From contig NW_020290048.1 in NCBI RefSeq assembly GCF_003144195.1, positions 1-64,000 of the forward strand: a stretch of DNA of 64,000 nucleotides, in the 5' to 3' direction. Positions 47,210 to 57,518 of this stretch are shown piece by piece (the first letter of the stretch is position 1; every line of letters starts with the position of its first letter). Both the position numbers and the translations under genes were made by a program. The stretch comes from Ceraceosorus guamensis. Taxonomy: Eukaryota; Basidiomycota; Exobasidiomycetes; Ceraceosorales; Ceraceosoraceae. The notes below the pieces were generated by a model. The model worked only from the letters and a program-made list of their open reading frames with translations. It had not been told where the DNA came from and made no database searches.

Positions 47210-50200
47210 TCACCGGCCTCCCAAAGGACCTTCCAGCGTCAGAGCAACCCTTCGCTTCTTCTTGGACTGCCCGTCGCTTGCGTCACCTGCCACATCGCTC
47301 GCCCCTTTGGTGGTGCTAGAAAGAGGTGACGCGGTATGACTGCTATCGATAGCATCTCCAAGTCCGAGTCCGAGTGCCGAAGTCACATGATGCGGCGTGG
47401 ACGCTGATATCGATCCGCTTGCACTGCGCTTGTGTGCGCTCGACACACCGCTGGAAGAGCTGCTCGGAGCCATCGCTGCAGGTCCAGCGCCAGCAGCGTG
47501 CGCATTTTGCGAGGCCGCCTTCTGCAGACAAGGTTGCTGTGTGTGGGCGATAGGGGCACCCAGCTCGCCGTAATCGAAGACGACCACAGAGCAATAGCCG
47601 TCTGTGGAGCACATCATGAGGGTTTGGCCATCGGGCGACCTTTAAGGAGGGAGCACGCAATGAGTCAGGAAATAAAGTGGTGATGTGCGATTGCCTCGAC
47701 TCACCAAGCAAGATCCGTAAAACTGGCATAGTGCATGTTAGAGAAGCAGCAAAGGGGACCACCTTGTTGTGTGTCGTAAATCCATACCGAGTCGTGAGTC
47801 GCGACTGCAAAGATCATTCGGTAGGGCAGACCAATCATAGAGATGCCCTGATTGGCGCCATCTGCCACGGCTTTTTGATTCTTGTCTTCGACATCTGCCA
47901 AGTTATGAACGTCCGTGCTGCTTGCAGACCCACCAGCTGCGCTAGCAGCGCTTTGCAACGCCACCGTCTTCTGCTTGCCGACTTCAAGAGGGACCGTTGG
48001 ATGCGGCAACATTCCACCGTCATGGTCCCCACCGTTGGGTCCAGCCGACGTGTGGATCGAGGACCTGCCCCCGTTGCTGCGAAGCTCGTACAGCATAGGG
48101 CTGAACGACACGACCAGGCTTGCTGTCTTGTGACCGGGCAAGTGTGCAAGAGGTGCGTTGCTCTTGAGAAGATTTGCGCGTCCGTACATGTACACGGTGC
48201 TGCGGGGGGCAAGAGGCGCTGGTACGGGTGCCAAAGAGGGTGGGAATCCGGTTGGCACTGGGCTCGCACGAGGCGCAGGACTAGCTCTAGCGTCTTGCGC
48301 AGCTTCGGAACCTCGACGGGCACTGATGCTCGTGCTCGCGATTGCCATCGTGGGGCTGCTCGGAGTCATCGGAGGCGCATCAAAGATGCCAGAAGGTGTG
48401 ACCAGCAAAGCACCGTCCGGAGAGAAGGCTAGCCTCCGGAAGAAGCCGCTGAAATTTTCGTCGCCGTACATGCGCATGCCGACACGGGCCAGAGAGCCCT
48501 GGGCCGAAGCTTGTGCAAGCCGTTGCTTTGGTGAAGGCGGCGCTCTGATCGCAGGCAGTGGGGGAACAGGTGAAGGACTGCGCGTGGCAGATGCAGCCGC
48601 AGCAGCTCGAGTGCGGGACATGCTCCGTCGAGTGGCTTTGTTGCTGTTTGCACTGGCACCCATGACTGATGCTGGTGCCAAAGATGTTGTGCTAGTCATG
48701 GGGGACATCGTCTCGGCTTGCGATCCGCTGAAGCTGGAACGACGAGAAGGTGTTGTTTGAGGTGGGTTCATCGCATGCGATGTGGAGGCTCCGCTGGTGG
48801 AGATCGCCGGACTAGGAGGCACGGCAACCGGCGTAGGGGTAGCGGAGCGGATGCCTGCGCTGCTGATGGCGTTTGGCAGTGCAGCCAAATCGTGAGGTGT
48901 AGCGCTGCGACCATTGCGAGTGCGGTCGAATGCTTTGCTAGGGCCGGCGCTGTTGGGAGTGCTGACGCTAGTGACTCTGCTTTGATGGAGCACTGCACTG
49001 CCTTCTCTCCTGTCGTCATCGCTCGCACTAGCATGCGAGGCGTGACTACTTGCTCGCCTCATAGGGGGCTTGGCTGTGGGGTCCCAAACGAAGCCATGTG
49101 AGACGTGAGATGAGCCTGAGTTAGAGCTGTAGGAAGAATTTGAAATCAGTGTGCTCCCTTGCGCGCTGCCGCTGCCCTGTCTGCGGTGAATATCCATGCG
49201 CGAGTTCCTGCTGATGGTGTTGGTGCCGGAAATTGTGCCGGTAGCTGCTTCAGCATGGTGAAGCCGTAGCAACGCATGCACATGAACACTGCGGTCCGAG
49301 GACTGAGTAGCAATCAGCTCATTCCAAGGGTCCCATGCGACTCCCTGCACGTAGTGGCTATGTTCCGCAATTTCGCGGACAATGGATCCTGCGGTTGGGG
49401 CAAATTATGCGTTCAGATGTCGTTGCTTCGCTAAGAATGTCTTGGCCTACTCACCGTCGTGCGGATTAACAATGCGAGCGACAAAGTCTGTCCCACCAAC
49501 AACGATTGCTTCGCCATCAGGTGCCCAAGCGAGGTCGTAGATCTCACTGGCGCTAGGACGGGCGATCCTTCGGATGGACCAGTGTTCCTTCGCAAATTCG
49601 GCGTCGGGGTCGTCGTCGAGAGCTCCAATACTAGTCGATCCGAAGGTCGTTGCTGAGTGATCACTCTGGGCCCAGAAGATGACAGTGCCGTCTGCATTCA
49701 AGAAACGGGTTTGAATAAGGCTCAGCCGAGATAGGCTGCGTGTCGAATCTTGAATGCGCAAGCAAGCTCACCATCTCCACTTGTCGCGAGCTGCTCTCCA
49801 TTTGGACTGAAGCGAACGCAGTTGACCACTCCGGAATGTCGTTTGAGCGCGGCAAGATACTCGACTCGCGGCGGATGGGGAGCTGGCAACGATGCTCCTC
49901 CACTGGCAGCAGCTGCCGCGGCTAGGGCAGCAGGTGATGGTATATTTGGGTGCACTTGCCAGAGCTGTTGCACAAGACAGACGACGACGATGAGTTCTCA
50001 TGGTATCCCCTCATCTACGCTCTGAGACCTGACGACTCACCCTAGCAGTGTTATCACCTCCGGCAGTAGCGAAGCGCCAGCTCTGGCCTCCAGCCATGAT
50101 AGGTAATTGAGTGCGTGACGTTAAAGGTGCGGATGCACTGGCTGTAGACGCAGCAGTCGGCCGTGTAGAGACACTTGCCGTGCTGGTGTTGCTTCCTGAC

Positions 50201-50439
50201 GCATGCTCGAGCGTTTTGCCTGGGGCCAAGCCTGCTGCTGGTAGGGTGCGAAAGAATGGTAGAGAGAGTCAGCCGACGACTCCAGCACTTCACGAGTCAA
50301 GCCCATCGTGCTGCTCACCTTGTGCTGCATTGTGGTCCAAGACACGACGCAAGTGAGAAGTGGAGATGGGCTGAAAGTTGCAAGAGTAGATAGGCTGCGT
50401 CTCGTGCCATCTGATTTCGAAGGTGACTGTGCGCACCAT
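47210..50439 (-). CDS. CAC2: Chromatin assembly factor 1 subunit Cac2 (p60, WD40)
   Basis: WD40 subunit of CAF-1, which deposits H3-H4 on newly replicated DNA. Exons (minus) 50439-50319, 50237-50041, 49964-49772, 49691-49455, 49388-47705, 47639-47210; 953 residues. The N-terminus TFEIRWHETQPIYSCNFQP matches the family; WD blades include HSGVVNCVRFSPNGEQLATSGD, IYDLAWAPDGEAIVVGGTD and HSHYVQGVAWDPWNELIATQS. After a Ser-rich insertion of about 260 residues comes the hallmark MYGDENFSGFFRRLAFSPDG, then GLPYRMIFAVATHDSVWIYDTQ and MMCSTDGYCSVVVFDYGELG. The acceptor of exon 2 is ambiguous by one CAG (50237 or 50234). The C-terminal tail is Ser-rich with a KKKRR cluster. Confidence 0.93.
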
Positions 50440-51798
50440 GTTGACGCTTGACTGATTTGCAGCAGACCGCAGTGTGCTGTCTAGCTCGAGAGATTTGGTG
50501 GTGCAATGATGGATGCAGAACCCCTCTGCAGGAGAGTCTTATCTGCTCAACTGCAATCTCGTTCACGTGCGAGGAGAACTGCGCAATCCAACACCAGCTT
50601 GGGGTTGGACCTCGAATCGTTGCGCGAGCGCGCGGGAGTCGTGTAGGATCGAAGATGAGGTTCCTTACCCGCAGATCGTAGCGTCAGATAGAGGACGACT
50701 GCTGGTGGGAAGGCCGGCCGCTGGGTGTGAGAGTGCTCTTCGGCTGTGAGGATGAGTGTGAGAGCAGAGGATAGAGCATGGCAAACAGTGTTGGCGTCCG
50801 GCATCGAGGTCAGGCAAAGAGCTCTCCCTGCCTATCCTCGTGACTTATTCTCTCTGGTCAAGGAAGCGCGCACACAAAGTCGCCAAGTGTCCAAAAAGTC
50901 TGCAGCGGCAACGCGCACAGCACAGCGCAGCACGTACAGCACTCTTGACTCACAACTCAAGAGACTCACGACTCGTGCGCATCTCAGACTCGTCACGCTC
51001 ACATTCGTACTCGTGACTACTGCTTAGCCATCATGCACCCAGCAGACAGCTTTCTTTGCGTCACCTACACACTAATGACCGCCGCTATCTCTGATACTAC
51101 TACTACCACTGTTGACTGTCTCTTTGGCACTTTGTACACTTGGGCGGGTCATCGGAATCGACGCTGTGGCCGCACGGATCATCAAGCTCGCTATACATCC
51201 GTGCCGCTGCTCGCTTTGGATCCGACGTAATGCGTGCACGGCTCATGCTCGTGCAGCAGCTCTCCATGACCCCTGCCTCCAGAAAGAGCGGTATGCTGCT
51301 GATTGAAGCCCCATGCACCGGTAGCTCAGCGCGTCTTCCTTTTCTAGAAAGACGCGATTCTCCGGCCTCATCGTAAATTGACGCGTTCGCAATCAGGCAA
51401 GCCAAAGAACGCGTCCGTGCACGCACGCGTCGCGGGCACGCCGCGGGATAGCGCGAACATCACCTTGGCCGGGGGGTGAAAACCTCTGCAAGATATAATG
51501 ACAGCTGTCCAAAATTTGCAATGCCTTGGGTATGCATTTGTCTGCAAGCAAGCAACGCAAATTGATCCTCACTGGACGAATATTAAAAACCTCATGGTAA
51601 TCCGCATTGCGGCGACAGCGCAACGCACAGCGATAATGTCACATCTGTACGCTCATGAACGACGATCCCACCACAACTGTCACAGTAGCGTGATCGACAT
51701 TGTGATCAGGGGCCAATGACAGCATTACATGGCCTCCGTCAAGGGCTCAAGCCATGCGCGAAAGATCCTTGGCCAAAGTGATGACCCTTCTGCTCTGT
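50440..51798. other. Intergenic region upstream of CAC2, downstream of CCT6
   Basis: About 1.36 kb; both neighbours are on the minus strand. A dense cluster of the dispersed string lies at about 50938-51020 (actcttgactcacaactc, gactcacgactcgtg, actcgtgactac). A short minus-strand frame (51103-51246) has protein-like composition but no recognised family (see findings). Confidence 0.5.
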
Positions 51799-53732
51799 CT
51801 ACTGTCCTGGAGGTGGCTCGTTCTTCAGGGTGCTTCGTCCTGCGCGCAGAAGCTCGTCCACCGATAAGATGTTGGTTGCGATGACGGAGCTGCGCGAAGC
51901 GAACGAAAACAGCCTTTCAATTCAGTGACAGGCCTCGCGCAATAGCACAAGACGACACTTACGCGCTGTGCAGCATGTGCCTGATGACTCTGTAATTGTC
52001 CCAGATGCCCTGCGTGACAACATCCGTGGGCTCGCCAGTCGTAAGGTCCAAGCCAACGACACTTCCGGGAGAGGCAGAGTGCTCATCTTGCAGCGCGACG
52101 ATGGCATCCTGCACATCGAACCCGCCATTGGCAGCCAAAGTTTTGGGAATGACGAGAAGGGCGTCCGCAAATGCCTGCACACCCAACTTTGCGCGTCCCT
52201 TTGTGCTCTTGCCAACACTGTCCACCAAGTGCGCGGCCGCCGCGATCTGGAAGGCACCGCCGCCTGGAACCAGCGCAGCGTCCTCGATAGCATTCTTGAC
52301 AGAGCGCAACCCGTCTCGGATGGCATCTTGGATTTGTGACATTGTGTGCGCATTCGGGCCTGCAAGAAAAGATTCAAGGGCACGCATTCGTCAGCCATGG
52401 CCAGTGATTTTGCGTTGTCGATGGCGACAAGACTCACCCTTGATGAGCAGCGTGACACTTTGCGGCTCCTTGCACTCCTCCACAAACGTGTACTTTTCCT
52501 CGCCCAGAGTGTGCTCGTAAACGAGACCAGCGTAGCCAAGCACGTCCGGTGACAAGTCGTCCACCGAGTTCTGTGCGACGCCTCCACAGCACAATTGCAA
52601 TCGCTCCATGTTCCTTCTCTTGGCGCGGCGCAGGGCGAGGATGTCGTTCTTGGCCAAGATGTCTAGCGAAAGCGGGTCGATGCCCTTTTGGTTGAAAATC
52701 ACAAATTTCTTTGGCTTTTCGCTGGATCCTTCCACAGCTTGATCGCACACTGCCTTTTTGAGCTCAACAATCTTCTTGAGCTTGGCGTCGACGTGCCTCC
52801 TTTCTGACTCGACCAGCTTCTCTCTTTGCTCTGCAGAGGAGTAGAAGAAGCTAGAGTTCACCTCCGTCTTCTCATACTCCAAGCTAACGTTCAGAGTAAG
52901 CACGTAGGCATTCTCGACTCTGCGAGGCATATCTGCGTGTCGTGCCCCGTGATCCATCACGAGACCTTTGACGAGTTGGGTATCCGTCTCGTGTCTGTGC
53001 TGCATCTTCATGATTTCGACCATGTGGAGATCGATAGGATCTGTGACTGTCCACTCGCCAGGGTTCTCGGTCGTGTTGTCGCCAGCCTTGGGCGCTGGAG
53101 CAGAGACAGGGCTGCTCTTGGAGGGCTTGATGGCCAGCACAGCATCGACGACATCTCCGGCGAGCTGTGTTGCCAGCTTTGCGTGCAATTTGGTGGAAAG
53201 GGAAGTGCGCGCTACTGCCACGAGAGCTGCGCGATCGAGTGTTGGTGTTTGCTTGAACTCCTCTAGAAACTGTGATCGAAATGAAAGACCGATCAACTAC
53301 TGTCCAGGTGTGCGGGGCTTGCGCGACCTCATTCACCTTCAGCGTGCTAGCCTTTGCGACCTCGAAGCCTTCACTGATGACGCGGGGATGAACGCCTTCC
53401 TGAATGTATCGTTCTGCTTGCTTGAGCAATTCACCTACCAGAAGCACAACGCTGGTGGTACCGTCTCCACACTGATCGTCCTGAGCGACTGCAGTCCGGG
53501 CAATCATCGAAGCGGTAGGATTCTGAATCTGCATCTCCTTCAGCAATCTGCAACCATCTTTCGTCATCGTGAGGTTACCACTGCCATCCACCAGCATTTT
53601 GATCGTGCCTCGCGGTCCCAAATTGGACTTGACCACATTCGCCAGACCCATCGCTCCTGCGCAATTGACGGCAAGTGCTTGTGCCCTGCGGACGCTCTCG
53701 GCCCGAGGGTTGATCAGCTCGATAGCCGACAT
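51799..53732 (-). CDS. CCT6: Cytosolic chaperonin TRiC/CCT subunit zeta
   Basis: Subunit of the eight-membered-ring group II chaperonin that folds actin and tubulin. Exons (minus) 53732-53337, 53269-52438, 52359-51963, 51889-51799; 571 residues. N-terminal equatorial domain with [16 protein letters not shown] and the ATP-binding [14 protein letters not shown]6-specific stretches [57 protein letters not shown] and [13 protein letters not shown]-terminal [27 protein letters not shown] and tail EPPPGQ. An inserted Lys/Pro/Ala/Thr-rich stretch after [11 protein letters not shown] makes it about 40 residues longer than human CCT6A. Confidence 0.96.
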
Positions 53733-54712
53733 GTTGGACTGAGCTCAGCGTTTCGCAAGTGACGTTAGAGCCCCGAAGACGAGGAGAGTGTGCGTGGGTG
53801 GACCACACGTGTGCTAGCAAATTGAGTGGATCGAGTCGTGGAGATGGCGCCAATCAGAGAGCTGTCGGAATGGCGAGACGAGTCGAGAAGTGTGGCCGTG
53901 AGCAGATCAAGAATTGCAAGTCACGAGTCTCATGAATGCGCGTGCATATGATGGAGAAGCCTGTGCGAAGCTCGAAGATGTCACGCAGCGGACGCGTCGA
54001 CGAAGCGACCCAAATTTTGAGCTGCTGTTGCTGCTGCATGCCCACACATACACTCACTGACTTGCCGCGCCTGCATTGCACGTTTGCGCGCCTTTCACCA
54101 CGTGGTTGCTCACGGAGCCAAAGGCAATCGTGAATCTTGAATCGTGTTGCTTTGCTGATCGTATATGTCCTCTTGCTCCAACATCCGGCACGACCAACAG
54201 CACACCTCTGCCTCACTCACGGCTGCTAAGTAGGTCTTCTTTGGAACACTCATCAGGACTATTGAAGGTCAAGGCAAGTATTGAGAGTAAACGCGGATAG
54301 GGCCTCAATGGCGCTTTTCACACGAAACAAGATTTCAAGACGTAGGCAAAGCGCTTCAGATTGCGAATCTGAGGGGTAAGGAAGCACGCAAACGCGCATC
54401 TGATGATGTCTCAGGATGGTCCGAGAGAGAAGAAGGAGAAAAAGAAAGGAGAGAGAGGGAAATAGACAGAGCGAGAGGGGCGCCTTGCAGGGCAACTGAC
54501 GTTTGAACGCGCATATGGCATTTAAGAGAAGGCGCTTGTGTCGGTAGTATTCGTCTGGGTGCGCTATGCATGGACGGCGATGAGCGAAGGGCCTGGCAGA
54601 GTCACCATGCTTCAACTTGCTCGCGGCAAGCTGGACCTGGTATCGAAGCGCAAGGCATCGACCAGACAGACTACTTCTTGCGTCAAGGCGTTTCGAAGAT
54701 ACGCGAAGATGA
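53733..54712. other. Intergenic region upstream of CCT6
   Basis: 980 bp. Dispersed strings near 53922 and 54132; a 17-bp hairpin-forming palindrome (stem TCAGA/TCTGA) at 54356-54372; purine-rich GA patch at about 54425-54480. No supported gene. Confidence 0.5.
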
Positions 54713-55473
54713 TCATTTGCGCTTTCGAGACCAGTTGTCGAGGAGGTTACCCAAGAGGCCGATGCCGGTCCACAAAGAGCTTTTGACGGTGTTTCCTATT
54801 CCACCGACGATCGGTGAGGCGAATTTCTGCTCATTCTGACCACTCAGAATCTTCGGCGCGCTCTCCTCCTTCACCTTGGAGTCCTTCTCAAGAGAGGTCT
54901 TCTCATGGGTGCTCGACGATTGGTTCTCGCTCGACTTGGTGGGATGAGTATGACTATGCTTGTCTCCGCTTCCTTTGCCCGTGTCTTTGGAGTTGGAGTC
55001 TCGCGAGATCAGAACGCGTCCGTATGGAAATTGAGCAGCTGAGAAGTCATGCGCAACAGAAGAAGAGCTGAACCCGAATGCGGAGCCAAAGGAACGTCTG
55101 GCAAGTGTTTGGGCGTTGGCGAACTTGCTGCTTGTCGAATGACGTACGTCGATCCACATTACCTCCGCTTCGGTCGTGTGTAGGCGCAAGGGGGCTGCGA
55201 AGCACGATGGGGTCCCGAAGTGCTCTCTATCAGCTCGCCTGCACGAAAGCCGCCTTTCGGAGCGCCCTCCCTCGAACGCGTTCGCACAACGCAGCACTCA
55301 CACTGGCGAAGCAGACCACGATGCGGCATATGAGAGCTCTCGAGAAAAGCAGAGTGGGACGCGCTGTAATCATGCGCGTGTCTTAAAGGCGCGCCGAGGA
55401 TCATCACGCAGAGCGTAGAGAGGATGACCCAGTGAACGAGCGAGAAGAGCGAAAAAGGTTTGGTCGCCTTCAT
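54713..55473 (-). CDS. Small putative secreted or signal-anchored protein, unknown family
   Basis: Two exons (minus) 55473-55302 and 55194-54713, joined T|CC with a GTGAGT donor and cttcgcag acceptor; lengths 172 + 482 = 654 nt, 217 residues. The N-terminus has the layout of a signal peptide: MKATKPF, then hydrophobic FSLVHWVILSTLCVMILGA and a likely cleavage after LGA. The mature part has no cysteine, is His/Ser-rich at first, then Lys/Ser/Glu-rich (EKTSLEKDSKVKEES), and ends with a Gly-rich amphipathic segment (SPIVGGIGNTVKSSLWTG, then IGLLGNLLDNWSRKRK). I recognise no domain. It could be a secreted protein or one held by the N-terminal helix. Long spacers lie on both sides, unlike the housekeeping genes around it. 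Confidence 0.55.
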
Positions 55474-57518
55474 CGTGAGGTTCCAAGATCGGCGGGAGGA
55501 TATGGATGACGGAAGTGTGTCGAGCTGGACAGAAGAGCCTGATGCGGGACTCTGAAGGGGAGTGGGTCGGTGAAGCGCGGCGCCTAAAGAAGGATTGCGT
55601 CAAGAAGCGGATGCTATGGGATTTTGTGAGGAGATGAAGGGATGGAGGCAGCCGCGAGTGCGGATGGCGGCTGAGAATGCTGTTCAGAGTCAAACAGTCA
55701 AGCTGGCATATTCACGATTGTACCCTCTTATTCTGGACCTGTTCGGGATTGACACAAGCAAGCCACTTGAAGTCGAGGTCCATCGTGCCTCGACTTGCGC
55801 CGGTCTCATTGACGCGTGGAAGAGCGACTCCTCAGATCATCCAGTCTGAGTCTGTATAAGTCTAGAATCGTACGTACATGCTTACTCGAGTCGAAGAGCG
55901 ACCTTTGCGCGCTCTTTCGGTGTACAAGAATTGCCTGCAGCAAATTTGACAGATTTGCTCAGAAAGCCAGCGCTCTGCATCATCGCTCTGCTGATGGTAT
56001 ATTTGGCATTCACCATCACCCTCCCTATGGCATGCGCGGTCTCTTGATCTGGTCTCTCGTATTCAAAATTCCAATAAAGGACAGAAGATGATTGTGTTTC
56101 ACATGTGTGTCAGCTCCATCTTAATTGCACCTCTGATCCCGGCCCCCATGCGACGACCCCTGATCCTCCCAAGACCAATTGTGAATGACGATTCAGCTAG
56201 GATAACGCGGACGCACGCGGGCGCGATCGAGATCGATTTTCGGCACTGGTCCTCCAGCTATAATAATGACTTGACTTGACCACTATCACGACTTGTGCGC
56301 AACTGGCACAATAACAGAAGCCTTCTGATTCTTGATTCATGATTGCTCATCATACGCTCGACTCTCGAGTCACGACTATATATAGACATCGTATATAGCT
56401 CGCGCTCAGAGCGCATGCTTGGTGGTTGTTGATTGCTCAGCCTTGACGTGAGACATCTCACGCACTTTGCATGCTGCTGCTGCTGCTGCTGGCTGTGACT
56501 CGCATGACTCATGACTGCGAAGCAGCATGCAACGATCGATATACGTGCGATGCGCAAAAATAATATATAATCAGAATCGTGAGTGAGCACGGTAGATACC
56601 CGTCACGATTCGTAAATCAGGTCCATACACTCGCGCCAAACCTTGAATGTGGGTAGAATTCGGAATGTCTAATCTACAATTCCTCAACATGCTCGTTCAG
56701 ACGGAACGCCTTGACATGTCGTCACATTCGTGATTGCTGATGCCTATCTTGTATTATATACTCACATTCTGTACAGCAAGCAAGGAATCACGGATCAAGA
56801 ATCAGCGAAACAAAAATGGAAAATGTGCATCCAAGCAGCATGCGAGCGGCGATATGATTCTCTGAACTGGAACCTCCAAACTCTTTCTGGGAGCCGTCTC
56901 TTGTATACAAAGACCAATGAGATCCACTTTTCTTCTTTCACAACCACCATGCAGTCTGAGTCCTCTTCCGCGCAAAAGTAGGGAGCGCCAATCACGAATC
57001 GCTGAACAAAGAAGCCCACGATTCTCGCATCTCCCAGGCCAACCAAGCGTTCTTGATTCAATTTTCATGGACGACGAACTCCTACGTTTATGGACTGTTC
57101 GTGGCGCACTCTCATTACGATCCATGTTAGACTGTCATCATTCAGCACCGTCCAAGATTCGTGATCGCGCAAGACTGCTTTGACTGCCTGACCGCGGAGT
57201 TGCGCCTTTTGCTCGGGGTGCCTCAGGGTCATGACTGACCTTGCAAGCTATATATATGTATCAACGCGCATGCTGCTGATGTGGCTGCCTCTGACTGACC
57301 GCGGCCGCGGGCGAAAAAAGGATCCCTGCTGCTGGTGTGGCGATGACTCGGTGGTGCAAAGGACGATCGAGCTGCTTTCCATGAGTGCAGCAGATTTTGA
57401 CTTGTTAGTCCTGATGGGGCAGGTACGAACCACGCATGATCATTAAGAATGTGGAGACCACGATCACGAATGATTCCGAGACTTTCGACTAGTCGCGCTT
57501 GGAAGCGCTTGACATCAG
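55474..57518. other. Gene-poor 2-kb intergenic region dense in dispersed motif
   Basis: Between the putative secreted-protein gene and the 3' end of SDS22. The richest region of the window for the dispersed string (at least ten copies between 56270 and 57480), plus TATA-like runs (56380-56400, 57248-57257) and a GCT run at about 56472-56490. A plus-strand frame at 55595-55849 has no recognisable family. No supported gene. Confidence 0.55.
56260..57480. repeat. Cluster of degenerate TGACTCGTGACTC / AATCACGAATC strings
   Basis: Copies such as gattcttgattcatgattg (near 56327), gactctcgagtcacgac (near 56363), tgactcgcatgactcatgac (near 56498), cagaatcgtgagtgag (near 56572), cccgtcacgattcgtaaatc (near 56600), aatcacgaatcgctg (near 56990), agattcgtgatcgcg (near 57155) and cacgatcacgaatgattc (near 57460). 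They occur in both orientations, singly or as short tandems, without conserved spacing. Confidence 0.7.

Noticed and set aside
51310-51375. ggtagctcagc resembling a tRNA A box
   Set aside because: No B-box or closing acceptor stem in the expected range; the candidate T arm gattctcc does not match the invariant positions.
54340-54390. tRNA-like anticodon stem-loop (TCAGA-TTGCGAA-TCTGA)
   Set aside because: The hairpin is perfect, but no D-arm, acceptor stem or T-loop consensus (GGTTCRANNCC) accompanies it on either strand. I treat it as an isolated palindrome.
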